Source: Ophiocordyceps camponoti-saundersi (nom. inval.) (lineage: Eukaryota; Ascomycota; Sordariomycetes; Hypocreales; Ophiocordycipitaceae). From it: a DNA stretch of 64,000 nucleotides. The notes under the pieces were generated by a model. The model saw only the letters and a list, made by a program, of their open reading frames with translations, made no database searches and was not told the origin of the DNA. Of the stretch, positions 12,701 through 25,941 are shown piece by piece; position 1 is the stretch's first letter; the number at the start of each line of letters is the position of its first letter. Both the position numbers and the translations under genes were made by a program. Location of the stretch: positions 124,001 to 188,000 of the forward strand of contig PDHQ01000048.1 of the NCBI GenBank assembly GCA_003339415.1. The letters run 5' to 3'.

Positions 12701-14299
12701 CGCTTACCTAGCCTTAATAAATAATAGCGCTAAAAACTATATTCTATATAAAGGTAACTATACCTTATAATCCTAAGATTACCTTACCTTGAAGGCGTAT
12801 TAGGACTAAACTTATAATAACTATATATATTAACTTTATAAGTTTTAAAATTACTTATAGCTAACTTAGTCTTAGTTTAGCGATAGCTTTATTAAAGTTT
12901 AAGCTTAGAAGCGACCTTATATAAAACCTTTATAGTTATAAGTTATTTTTTAATTTAATATAATAGATAATATTATACTAGCCCTAAAGAGGGGCTATAG
13001 TAAGAGCAGCGTAACTCCCGGTAACTATAATAAAAAAAATACTAATAGGGGATATAGAACCCCCTTAACCGCCCCCTCCGCTACCTCTTCTACTATCCCC
13101 TTAACTATCCCCTTTACTACCTTAATATAATTATAATTATTTACCCCCTCCGCTCCTAATAAAGATTAAAACCTTTTTTTAAAATATATAAAAGCGTAAT
13201 TATCTTATCTATATAGTACTTTATAGCCTTATTAGCTATAATTTTATTTATATATAGGAACTATAATGTAACTAATTTAGCCGCCCCCTATTTTTAAGTA
13301 TTATATTATATAGACTTATAAACTCCGATAGCTAAGTAATCCTCTATATTTATAAATATTTAAACTTTTCCTTTTAAATACTTTTTACTACCCCTAAAAT
13401 AGTATCTATCTTTTTCTATATTATATTTTTATTTTAAATTATATTAATTTACTTACTTTTATTAGTAATTTAATTAGGCCCTTTTTTCTAATAAGATATT
13501 ATCTACCTTAACCTTTAACTAATAATAACCCTCCTTTATAGCGATTTTAACCTTTATTACCCCTCCTAAAACTATTACAAATAGTCCTCCCTTAAGGTAA
13601 TTAACTTCCTTAAGCTTATAACTAGCCTCTGCCTCGGACTCCTTACGCCCCTAGGCAAAGTTACCTAGGAAATATAAAATAAGCGGACTAATATTATAAA
13701 CCTAGCTTAAATTATATTAAATTACTAAGTAATATATTAAGGTAATAACTTTAACTTAGTTAGCTTTAATTATATCTTATAAGTTATCTATATTAATATT
13801 AATTTTTACTTTAATCTAACTTTAATTAAGTTTTAGCGCTTTTTTTACTTAGATATCTTTATAGCCGAGGTACGGAATTAACTTAAATTAAACCTTTACT
13901 TTACTATAATATTTAAAAAGCTCGAGGATATAGTCGCCTTATTTTATAACTAACTAGAAATAATAATAGAAATAATAATACTATTATATATTCGAACTTA
14001 CTTTATAACGTAAAAATAATAAAATAAAGTAATAGTAGCTATTATAGTAATTATAAAAAAAGCTTAGTAATATTAATATACTAATCTTACTAACTTATAT
14101 TAATAAAATTACTAAGAAATAATAAAAATATAGAAAACTATAATTAGCGTAATATATTATAGCGCTTAGCGCGATTTTCTTAATAATATCTCCGCGAACT
14201 TATTAACTTTTTAAACTATAAAATATTAAGCTAAGCTATAAAGCTAAGCTACGCTAAAGCTAATTTATATCCTTATATTTTAAAAATACCTAGATTTAA

Positions 14300-16430
14300 T
14301 ATTAATAATTACTTTCTCTAATAAAGTAACTTTTCTTAGCTTATAATTTTTCCTAGCTCTTATTAATATAGCCCCTCTACTTACTTTAAACGATCTTTTC
14401 CCCCCTTTTTATATTAAGCATGCTATTATTACTAAAAATATTTACTTTACCCTTTTTTTAATTATTTCTTAGAAATCCGCTAGCCTTAATAAGATTTTAA
14501 TTAGTTTCCTAAAAAGATATAAACCCCCCCTTATCTAAATTTTCTAGAAAATCTTCTAAAGCTATATTAATAATAGCTATTTTTTATTATAATTTAAAAT
14601 CTCTAATATTATAGTTATCTAGAAAATAAGTAAGCTATTAGCTATATATTATACTTTAAGTAAGTATAGGCTAATTTTACTCTTTAATATAATAGGGAAA
14701 ATCTTAAAAATAATTATAGCTAGGAAAATCGTATTTATAGCGGAGGAGGCTTAAATCCTCCTTAATAGCTAGATAAGTAATAAATTATAGCGCTTTACTA
14801 ATATAGCGGTTTTTATACTTACTAAGATAATTAAAATACTTTAAAACTAAGGCGGTACCGCCTCGCTCTTTTTACTAAACCTTACTAAGGCTTTTAACTA
14901 TATCTCTTATAATAAATTAATTATTATTATAAATTACCTAAGCTTTTTAGAATAAGTTATAGCGTTTATCTAATTATACCTTATAAACTATACCTTAAAA
15001 CTTAAGTTTAATTATAAACTAAGCGATATTTTTTCGATTTAGTAAGGGGTCCCTTAAAAGTCCTTTATATTATTAGTTCTCTTCCTCTTATATATATCCT
15101 TATTATACTAATACTTAAACTTAATATTAAGTCTTCTTATAATAAGATTTATAAATAATATTAATATCCTTAATATTAGGCGCGATAAAGTATAGGTATT
15201 ACTCTAACTTAAGTATATATAGCGAATTTATAAGTAATAGGCTTTAGAATATAAAATAACTTTTTAGCTAGCTAAAAGTAAGTTAATATATTTTATAAAA
15301 GTAAAAATAATAGATATAATTAAGCTTTAGCTTAAAGCTATAATAATATAGCTAATATAGGAGGCGCGATTCTTAGAGGTTTAGCTATATTATAAGCTAT
15401 ATTAGAAATCTTACTTTTTAAAACTTATTACTAAGCTTAAGTACTAATACTTAGCCCTTACTAAGATTATAATATTAATATAAGGCTATACCTTATTAAA
15501 AGTAAGGGAAGTTTATATTAAGGCTATTAAGTTAGCTATTATATTTAATATAACTTAGTTTACTTTACTAATATAGTTAGGGGGGAAGCTATATAGCCTT
15601 ATTATAAAAGCCCTAGCTATAAAGTAATCTAAGTACCTCTAAGTTATTACTAAGGCTTATAAGGCTACCCTTATTTATTATATTAAGGCTAAGGCCTTTA
15701 TCTTACTTCTTAACTTTTATCTTACTTACTAAATAATATATACTTATTACCGCTTATAATATACTAAAATAGTAAACTTTATTTATATTATAGTAAAGAA
15801 AGCGGCTAGATAAGTATATAATAGATATAAAGGACGCCCTTACTAAAGAAAATACTAAGTATTTTAAAACTTAGAGAATTTTAATATTATATAATCTAGC
15901 TCTAAGCTAGCGGTAAAACGTAAATAATATAACTTTAATATTTAACTTTATAATAAGTAGCTTTTTTACTAATACTTAAAAAAAGGAAAGCTAAAGAAAT
16001 ATAAATAATTATATAGCTATTTTATAAATAAGCTATTATAGCTTAAAGCTAGCTTTACTTTACGTATATATAAGGGATTTCTTAAGTTTATTAGTATAGT
16101 ATTTACGTAACTCTAAACTAAATATATTAGACTTAATTTATTCTTTTAAGCTTATAAGGTGCCTAAGGTAATAATAAAGCGGTGCCCATATAATAATAGC
16201 GATAAAATAGTTTTATATATTTTTATTAACTATACTTTTACTTATAAAGATAGGCCCCTTCTTAACGCTAATAAGCGCTTAATATAAAACTAGCGAGACC
16301 TTACTAAGGTACTTAATAATTTTCGATTTATAGCGCGATTTATATATTAGTTCCTTTTACTAAGATAACTTTACTAATTTAACTTTATATTATTACTTTA
16401 TAAGGAGAAAGAGAATAGAAGCGCTAACCT
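14300..16430 (+). pseudogene. LINE ORF2 relic: reverse transcriptase and C-terminal zinc-finger-like region
   Basis: The RT core is readable: AFNYISYNKLIIIINYLSF (near 14890), then FSI-stop-stop-GVP-stop-KS (near 15030, the usual QGVPQGS region), then RFINNINILNI (near 15150, the F-x-D-D site with both Asp now Asn). The C-terminus has KRCPYNNSDKIVLYIFINY near 16180 and KVLNNFRFIARFIY near 16310, matching the Cys/His motif and conserved end of fungal LINE ORF2. The endonuclease upstream was not decoded. Many TAA/TAG codons make it non-functional. Confidence 0.75.
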
Positions 16431-16739
16431 TAATATAGATACGTAATAATTATTATATAGTAATATATTATTATTTATTACTTTACTAACTACTTACTTA
16501 GTTTTAAGTTTTAATTATTTTAATTAAATATAAAGAACTAATTTAATTATATAAAGCGTAGAGATAATTATAATTATTATAGGTATAGCTATAGCTATAG
16601 CTATAACTATAATTATAACTATAATTTAAAGTAATTATTAGTAGCTTTTACTTTTCTATACTAAATATAATATAGCTATTATTTAGCGTTATAAAATTCT
16701 TATTATTAAAATACTTATTAATAAAACTATCTTAAATAA

Positions 16740-17290
16740 GATTAGAAATCTCCTTATAAGGAGGCGGCGCGGTAGCGTTACGAGCGCTTATAGCGCCCTT
16801 AATAATAGCGGGGGCTTTTTTTATAGCGGGGGCGGGAGTAATATTAAAAGTAATAAATTCGTTAGCCTCCGATTTTAGCTTAAACTCGATAAGTACTAAG
16901 GCGGTAAAGGTTCTAATAATAGGCGGAGAAATAGTAAAGATAAGGGGGTAGCTATAAGGTAATAATATCCCTTATAATATTACCTTATTTTTAGCTACGC
17001 GGTAAATATAGCGTAACTTATCTATTATTTAGTTATAAAAGTTAATTAACTATATATAAAAAATACGCTATTTTTAAGTTTAGGCTATAATAGCTACGAT
17101 AATTTAGTTAACGCTAGTTAAACTCTTAGTTACTTTAATAATAAGATCTTCGCTAAAAGTAGGAGGTAGTAAGCTTTAAAGCGGTATATAGCCGGTAGCT
17201 ACCTAAATAACTTAATTAATATAATAGCTATTATAACGCGCAATAGCGTAAGCTTCCTTAACGCGCTAAATAGTATTTTTTTATTACTTT
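16740..17290 (-). pseudogene. Minus-strand relic reading frame in the LINE 3' part, unknown
   Basis: The minus strand reads coherently, with pieces such as VKEAYAIARYN, LPPTFSEDLIIKVTKSLTSV, VLIEFKLKSEANEFITFN and APAIIKGAISARNATAPPP, interrupted by TAA/TAG. It has a gag-like flavour (helical, Pro/Ala-rich end), but I do not recognise a family. It lies antisense between the ORF2 relic and the LINE tail, so it may be a nested fragment. Confidence 0.35.
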
Positions 17291-18184
17291 TATTAGTATA
17301 AGACTTACCTTAAACTAGCTATAACTTTAAATTTAACTTATTAATTAAAAATTATAACTAAAGCTTAGCTTATAAGCTACCTTAATTATAGCGCGAATAG
17401 CTTTTATTATAGCGGGATTAGAGATTAGCTTATATTTAATACGATTATTTATATACTTTATATAAGATATACTAAGCTAGTTTACTCTAATTATTAGTAA
17501 GCTTAAGCGCGTACTAAGGCTAAATACTTACTTTACTATATTTAATAGAGATTATTAAAGCTTATAAGTATATTAATATAACTAGCGTAGAATATATTAT
17601 AAAAGTAATCTCTCTTAGTAAATATTTTATTTCTAATATAAGTTAGCTATAAACTATATATATACTTATAAAAGCTATTTATATAATTAATTCTATTAAG
17701 ATTACTAATTTAATAATAGCTTACTTATACTAGTAAAAGTAACCCCCCCTTTCTTATATACCCTTAGGCCCCGAGTTATTAATTTATAAAAATAACTTCT
17801 TAATTAAGAAAGCTTCCTAATTAAGAAAGCTTTATAAAAAGGTATATACCTAAGTATATACCGCGTATATAAGGGGTATATAGCTATATATTAAGGGGTT
17901 AAGAAATATATATTAGCTTATATAAGTAATATATACCGCTATTTTCCTTATTTTTCCTTATCTTATTACTTTTTCCCTATCTTTTCCTTATATTATATAG
18001 TATTACCGTAGCTAACGGCTATTTCTTTTATACGCGTCGCGTATCCTCCCTAGCCCCGAGCCGGCCGCGGTCTTACTGCGCTGCGGGGGGTTTTACCTCT
18101 TACGGGAGGGTTTTTCCTACCTAACTTATTATTAAGGTTCTAGCAGCTCTTATAGCTACTAGCGTAATAATATAATAATAATAA

Positions 18185-18629
18185 AATAAAAATAAATACT
18201 TTATTTTTTAATATTTCCTTAAATTAAAAAGAGGCTTAATTACTTAAATAATAAAAATTATTATTTATTATTAAACTAATAAATAATTTACTTAATATAG
18301 TTTTAATAATTAAAAAAATATTATAAAGTAAAAACTAAAAAGTTAATAAAGCGTTAATTTATTATTTTATTAGGAAATTAATAATAAAAAACTTAAAAGT
18401 ATTTTAATAATTTAATTATATTTTTTAAATAAATTATTACTTTATAAATAATATTTAATTAATATTAAGAGTCTAATATTAGAAGTATATTATAAAGTTA
18501 TTTAAAATTTAAATATAAATTTTAAATTTTAATTAAAAGTAATTTATTTTAAAAGTTTTTAATTAAAATAAATAAGCTTATAATATAATTACTAACTTTA
18601 TTTCTTTTAATAATAAAATAGTTAATATA
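18185..18629 (-). mobile_element. Left-arm family B element, fragment between LINE and A pair
   Basis: The reverse complement aligns with 57970-58390 of the right-arm copy (integrase core). Confidence 0.8.
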
Positions 18630-20490
18630 CTTATATATTTTATAAACTTTACGCTTATAATAACGTAGATATAAATATCTTATTCTTATATTATAAGTAA
18701 ACTCCGCTCCCTTTATTACCTTATAATAATAGCTAGCCGCGCTTAGAGTAACTTTAGGGGGGAGGGCGATACTATATAAGTTAATTATAACCGTAAAAAT
18801 TTTTTACTTAGAATATAGCTTTATTTTAAATTATAGTAATTTTAAACTTAAAAGTTTACTATATCTATTACCTTATTAAAAGCTAAGGTAAATATTAATA
18901 AAACTATTTTAAAAAACGCCTTTATCTTCATATAAGTAATTATTAAATAAATAGTAAAATTTAAGAGGGTCCGGGGAGGTGCTTTTTTTACTCTAACTTT
19001 ATTAATTAATAATATCTTCTTAGCTATTATAGCCGCGGTTTCCTCTCTTTTCTATAGCTTTAAAGAAAGCGGAACTCCTTTAATATAAGCTATAGTTATA
19101 GCTAAAGCGCCGGAGAAAATTATCGAAAAATAAATTCCTAAGTATTATAAGTAATAGCTTATAATTTAGTTTAATTTTATAATTACTCCGCTTTAAGTTT
19201 AAGGCCTTAAAATAATTATAATAAATATTAATTATAAACTTTATAAATAAAGCTAAGCTTTTATAATAAGGAAACTACTTAGTAGTAATATTATAATAGT
19301 ATTTTAAAATATTATTTATAAGCTTTAGTTTAATTTAAAATAGCTTTATATTATTTTTAAAGAAAAGGTATATTTAACTAGCGAAAGTTATATTTTTATT
19401 ATAAAAAAAGTACTAATATAAGCTTTATAATAAGGCGGTAAGGAAGCTTTTTAAAAGAAAATTAAATTATTAAATAAGGTTTTAATAATATAATTATATA
19501 TAAAAAGATATTATTTTAAAACTTAGCGGAGTTTCTTAATAATTATTATTAATAGCGTAATAAATATAAACTAAATTTATAATAAAAATATAATAGTATA
19601 AATAAAGATTTTTAACGCTAAATTATATATATTAAAAGTTTAATTTTAATAATATTTTAAATATTATTAACTTAAATATATTATTAAATATTATATAATA
19701 AAGTTATAATATAGTAAATATTTTATTATTTTATATATAAAAGGTAAGTTTATTTACTTTATAGCTTATAAAAAAACTATATTATTACTTTTTTTATTAA
19801 AAGTTTTAATTTAAGTAATATTAACTTTATTTTAAGATAAGAGCGGTATAAGATTAGGTAAAGGATATATACGCTACTTTACCTTAAAGGTTTATAAATT
19901 AAAGCTTTATATATATTACCCCTCCTCCCCTTTTAGCGCTTTTTAGAAACTAATAACAGCTAAAGTAAAAACGCTAAAAAGCGAATATAATAATATTACT
20001 TTTTTTAACTTTAACTTTATATTTATTTATAACTTTATTATAATAATTTAACTATTTTTTAAAATTAGCTATTATAAGGTTTATTATAAAATAATAAAAT
20101 TTTAATATATTCCTAAGCTATATTAATAAGGCCTTAATAAATTAAATTATTAAGGCTATTTTAATTAAATATAAGGATTAAGTTTATAGTAATAATAATA
20201 GCTAGAAAGATAAATAAGCTATATAAACTTTATACTAAACTTAGTTTATATATATTTTTATTATTACGGAGTTTATTTTAGGGGAAATATTAGCTTTTAA
20301 ATTATTAGTTAATATTTAACTTATTAAATATATAAAATATTAAGTATAAATAAAGTTTAACTTAAAGCTAAGGTAACGCTTAAGGGGGGGTTTTACTTTA
20401 AGTTTTTTAGTTTTTCCCCCTTTTAGAATTTATATAAGATAGTTCTAAGCTATATAAGGTATATTAGCATATAAATTATTATTAATAATA
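18630..20490 (+). mobile_element. Full-length family A copy, left member of a tail-to-tail pair
   Basis: The 5' end is at 18630 (TATATTTTATAAACTTTACGC) and the tail at 20470-20490 (TTATTATTAATAATA). Flanking B sequence AAAATAGTTAATAT / AAAATAATTATATT indicates a target duplication of about 14 bp with transitions. No domain was recognised, although coding-like blocks exist near 18960-19130. Confidence 0.75.
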
Positions 20491-20538
20491 AAATAATTAT
20501 ATTTAAAAGTTAAAATATATATTTTTAAAAACTTATTA
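20491..20538 (-). mobile_element. Family B spacer between two opposing A copies
   Basis: About 48 bp matches the reverse complement of 57925-57975 of the right-arm copy. This proves the two A copies are independent insertions and not one palindromic element. Confidence 0.6.
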
Positions 20539-22400
20539 GTAATAATAATAATAATAATATTTTTATATTAATATACTTTATATAGCTTAGAACTATTTTT
20601 TATATATTTTAAAAGGGGGAAAAATTAAAAAACTTAAAGTAAAACCCTCCTTTTAAATATTACCTTAGCTTTAAGTTAAACTTTACCTATACTTAATATT
20701 TTATATAGTTAATAAGTTAGGTATTAACTAATAATTTAAAAGCTAATATTTTCCTTAAAATAAACTCCGCGGTAATAAAAGTATATATAAACTAAGTTTA
20801 ATATAAAGTTTATATAGCTTACTTATCTTTTTAGCTACTATTATCGCTATAAACTAAATCTTTATATTTAATTAAAATAGCTTTAATAATCTAATTAATT
20901 AAAGCTTTATTAATATAGCTTAGAAATATATTAAAGTTTTATTATTTTATAATAAATCTTATAATAGCTAATTATAAAAGGTAGTTAGATTATTATAATA
21001 AAATTATAAATAAATATAAAGTTAAATTAAAAAAGGGGGTATTATTATATCTACTTTTTAATATCTCCGCTTTAGCTATTAATAATTTTTAGTTAGCGCT
21101 AAAAAAAAGGTAATATATATAGAGTTTTAGTTTATAAACTTTTAAAGTTAAGTAATATATATATTTTTCGCTTAATCTTATATTATTTTTATTTTAAAGT
21201 AAAATTAACTTTACTTAAAGTAAAACTTTTAATAAAGAAAATAATAATATAATTTTTTCTTATAAGTTATAAGATAAATAAACTCGCTTTTTATATATAA
21301 AATAATAAAATATTTATTATATTATAGCTTTATTATATAATATTTAGTAATATATTTAAATTAATTTTATTTAAAATATTATTAGGGTTAAACTTTTAAT
21401 ATATATAGTTTAATATTAAAGATCTTTACTTATATTATTATATTTTTATTATAAATTTAGTTTATATTTACTATATTATTAATAATAATTATTAAAAAAC
21501 TTCGCTAAATCTTAAAATAATATCTTCTTATATATAATTATATTATTAAAATTTTATTTAATAATTTAATTTTTTTCCAAAAAGCTTCCTTTTTATTTTA
21601 TTATAAAGCTTACGCTAATACCCCTTTTATAATAAGAGTATAATTTTTACTAATTAAATATATTTTTTCTCCGAAAATAATATAAAGCTATTTTAAATTA
21701 AATTAAAGCTTATAAATAGTATTTTAAAATATTATTATAATATCGCTATTAAGTAGTTTCTTTATTATAAAAGCTTAGCTTTACTTAAAAAATTTATAAT
21801 TAATACTTATTATAATTATTTTAAAGCTTTAAACTTAAAATAAAGTAATTATAAAGTTAAAGTAAATTATAAGCTATTACTTATATTACTTAAGAACCTA
21901 TTTTTCGATAATTTTCTCTAGCGCTTTAGCTATAATTATAGCTTATATTAAAGGAGTTTTACTCCCCTTAAAGCTATAGAAAAAAAGGAAATTATAGCTA
22001 TAATAGCTAAAAAGATATTACTAACTAATAAAGTTAAAATAAAAAAAGCGCCCTCTTAAACCTTTTTAAACTTTACTATTTATTTTATAATTATTTATAT
22101 AAAAATAAAAATATTTCTTAAAATAATTTTATTAACATTTACTTTAGCTTTTAATATAATAATAAGTATAATAAACTTTTAAGTTTAAGATTATTTTTAT
22201 TCGGAGTAAAGCTATATTTTAAGTAAAAAAATTTTATAGGTATAATTAACTTATATAATATCGCCCTCCCTTTTAAAATTACTCTAAGCGTAGCTAGCTA
22301 TTATTATAAGGTAATAAAAAGAGCGGAGTCTGCTTATAATATAAGAATAAGAAGTTTATATCTATATTATTATAAGCGCGGAGTTTATAGAATATATAAA
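20539..22400 (-). mobile_element. Full-length family A copy, right member of a tail-to-tail pair
   Basis: This minus-strand copy has (TAA)n at 20539-20558 and its 5' end near 22345-22400. The flanks TTATTAGTAATAATAA and TTAATATTAGTAATAATAA indicate target duplication. With 18630-20490 it forms an inverted repeat of about 1.86 kb per arm. Confidence 0.75.
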
Positions 22401-24066
22401 AATTAATATTAGTAATAATAAAGAGGGTATTATAAAACTTTCCTTTAAGTTTAAACTAAAGTAAGTTTTTTAAAAAAAATTAAAAAAAAACTAATAATAA
22501 AATTTATATTATAATTATATAAAAGGAAATTATTAAAAAATTAATAAGAATTATTTTTTAAAAAAAGCTATTTATTAATTTAATTATATTTATAAATATT
22601 ATATTTATTTATAAAATTATTAATCTTCTTTTTTAATTAAAAAAAATTAAAATAAAAAAGAGTTTAGCTTATATATATTTTTATTTAAATATAAAATTTA
22701 TAATTTTAATATTTAAAGATAATTTTTTTAATATAATTTTTAAGAATATAAAATTATTATTAACTATTAATATTTTTAAAATATAATAAGTTATTTATTT
22801 AGATAAAAGTAAATCTTTCTTAAAAGTTTTTATTTCTAAGTTATTTTAAGATTTTAAATTATTATATATTAAAAAGATATTTTTCGGAAATCTTTTATTA
22901 GAAAGGGTTATTAGAAATAGCTTTTAAGGAAATAAGTATATAATTTTTATTAATATAATCTTTTAAAATATCTTTAAATTCTCTTTATTTTTTAAAGCTA
23001 TTTTTAAGGGGAGGCGAGAAAAAAAGTTTATAAGAATATTAAAAATATTAAGGATATATTTAACTTTAAAAAAATATTAATTTAAACACTAAAAAGCGAG
23101 AATAAAGTAGTTATTACTCCTTATATTAATAATAATAAAAAAGTTTATTTTATAATTATTAAAATTATTATATAATTTATAAAAATTATAGTTTTTAATT
23201 TTTAAGTTTTAATTAAATAAGTTTAAAGTTTATAATAAGCTTATATTAAGTAAAGTATTTTAAGTTTAATTAGCTAATATTTAATTTTAGCTAATATAAA
23301 TATATAATTAAAATAATAAATTATTTTAATAAATTATTAAAGTAAAGTAAAAAATAGTTTTTAGGATTTTTTATTATTAATATAAAAAAATAAGCTATAA
23401 AATTATTTTTTAAAAAATATTAATTTATAAAAAAAGTAATAATTAGGAAAAAACTAATTAAAAATAATATTATTATAAAAAGTATTAGTAATATTATTAA
23501 AATAATTAATTTCTTCCTTTATTAGAATAATCTTAAATTAAAAAGTAAAAGTATTCCTTTTAATTTTATAATAAGTATTTTATTTTCTTATTTTTTATAA
23601 AATATTATTATTTTATATTTTTAAGAAAAGTTAATTTATTATATAAAATAAGGAATAAGGTATTTTATTTATTTAACTAATTTAATTTATTACTTAAAAT
23701 ATTATAAAATATTAAGAAACTTAATATTTTATAAAGCTTTTATTTAAAATTAGGTATTTATTTAAGTAAAATTATTAATATAATACTTTAATATTTCTAC
23801 TAATAAATAATAAAAAAATAATTAAAAAGTAAAGAGAGAAAAGTTTATATTAATAAAAAGATAAAATATAATAATTAAATACTTAATATAATCTTTTAAA
23901 AATATTAAAAAAAATTATTATATTATTAATATATCTAATAAAGTATACTTTATATAGTTAAAAAATATAACTAATAAATCTTTATATATAAGTAAGCGAA
24001 TTTTTATATTTTATAAAAGTAATTATAGCTTTTTCTAATTTATAATAAAAAGTAATAATAAACTAC
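22401..24066 (-). mobile_element. Left-arm family B element, fragment with integrase N-part, RNase H and RT
   Basis: The reverse complement aligns with 56290-57930 of the right-arm copy, for example 22850-23060 against 57280-57500. It is more AT-rich than the right copy, so protein motifs are unreadable. Confidence 0.8.
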
Positions 24067-25941
24067 TAATATATATAACTTTTATAAGTTTTACGGATTC
24101 CGCGCTTATAGTAACGCGGATATAGACTTTTTATTCTTATATTATAAGTAAACTCCGCTCCTTTTATTACTTTATAATAATATCTAGCTATATTTAAAGT
24201 AACTTTAAGGGGGAGGGCGACGCTATATAAGTTAATTAGAACCGCGAAAACTTTTTACTTAAAATATAAATTTACTTTAAATTATAATAATCTTAGACTT
24301 AAAAGTTTACTATATTTATTATTTTATTAAAAGCTAAAGTAAATATTAGTAAAATTATTTTAAGAGACGCTTTTATTTTTATATAAGTAATTATTAAATA
24401 AATAGCGGAGTTTAAGAGGGTTTAGGGAGGTGCCCCCCTTACTCTAACTTTATTAGTTAGTAATTTTTTTTAGCTATTATAGCTGCGGTTTCCTCTTTTT
24501 TCTATTATTTAAGGGTAGCGGAACTTTTTTAATATAAGCTATAATTATAGCTAAAGCGCTAGAGAAGATTATTAAAAAGTAAGTTTCTAAGTAATATAAG
24601 CGATAGCTTATAATTTATTTTAATTTTATAACTATTTTACTTTAAGTTTTAAGCTTTAAAGTAATTATAATAAATATTAACTATAAACTTTATAAGTAAA
24701 GCTAAGCTTTTATAATAAGGAAATTATTTAATAGCGATATTATAATAATATTTTAAAATACTATTTATAAGCTTTAGTTTAATTTAAAATAGCTTTATAT
24801 TATTTTTAGAAAAAAAGTACGCTTAACTAATAAAAGTTATATTTTTATTATAAGAAAAGTATTAGCGTAAGCCTTATAATAAAATAATAAGGAAGCTTTT
24901 TAGAAAAAAATTAAATTATTAAATAAGGTTTTAATAATATAACTATATATAAAAAAATACTATTTTAAAACTTAGTAGAGTTTTTTAATAATTATTATTA
25001 ATAATATAGTAGATATAAATTAAATTTATAATAAAAATATAATATTATAAGTAAAGACTTTTAATATTAAATTATATACGCTAAAAGTTTAACTTTAGTA
25101 ATATTTTAAATATTATTAACTTAGATATATTACTAAATATTATATAATAAAGCTATAATATAATAAATATTTTATTATTTTATATATAAAAAGTAAGTTT
25201 ATTTACTTTATAACTTATAAGAAAAGATTATATTATTATTTTTTTATTAAAAATTCTACCTTAAGTAAAATTAACTTTATTTTAAAATAAGAGCGGTATA
25301 TAATTAAGCGAAGAACGCGTATATTACCTAACCTTAGAGGTTTATAAATTAAAATTCTATATATATTACCCCTCCTCCTTTTTTAATACTAACCGGAAAC
25401 TAATAATAGCCGGGGCGGAAATGCTAAAAAGCGAATATAATAATACCCCCTCCTTTAACTTTAACTTTATACTTATTTATAGCTTTATTATAATAATTTA
25501 GCTATCTTTTAAAATTAGCTATTATAAGGTTTATTATAAGATAGTAAAACTTTTATATATTTTTAAGCTATATTAATAAGGTTTTAATAGATTAAATTAT
25601 TAAAATCGCTTTAATTAAATATAAAGATTTAATTTATAATAATAATAATAGCTAAAAAGATAAGTAAGCTATATAAACTTTATATTAAACTTAGTTTATA
25701 TATATTTTTACTATTATAAAATCCGCTTTAAGAGAAATATTAGCTATTAAATTATTAGTTAATATTTAACTTATTAAATATATAAAGTATTAGGTATAGG
25801 CGGGGTCTAACTTAAAGCTAAGGTAACGCTTAAAGGGAGGGTTTTACTTTAAGTTTTTTAGTTTTCCCCCTTTTTAGAATATATATATAAGATAGTTCTA
25901 AGCTATATAAGGTATACTAGTATATAAATTATTATTATTAT
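24067..25941 (+). mobile_element. Full-length family A copy
   Basis: The 5' end near 24070 reads AAGTTTTACGGATTCCGCGC and the tail at 25925-25941 is (ATT)n. The flanking duplication AATAATAAACTACT (24053-24066) and AATAATAAACCGCT (25942-25955) is 14 bp, with differences that are all transitions. It is inserted in the RT region of family B. Confidence 0.78.

Larger units (their letters stand above)
11543..18184 (+). mobile_element. Long LINE (non-LTR retrotransposon, Tad-like), RIP-degraded
   Basis: This 6.6-kb plus-strand insertion in family B ends in (TAA)n-type sequence at 18165-18184. It is flanked by an imperfect duplication of about 18 bp (AATAAAAATAAATTAACCTT at 11523-11542, AATAAAAATAAATACTTTA from 18185). 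It contains an ORF1-like relic and an ORF2 relic with a clear LINE reverse transcriptase and a cysteine/histidine-type C-terminus. About 1.7 kb follows ORF2 before the tail. The GC-rich 5' end (11560-11720) and 3' end (18030-18110) still hold CpG runs. Confidence 0.8.

Noticed and set aside
18630..22400. A single 3.8-kb palindromic transposon with long terminal inverted repeats
   Set aside because: The centre, 20491-20538, is family B sequence and each arm has its own flanking duplication. These are two independent insertions.
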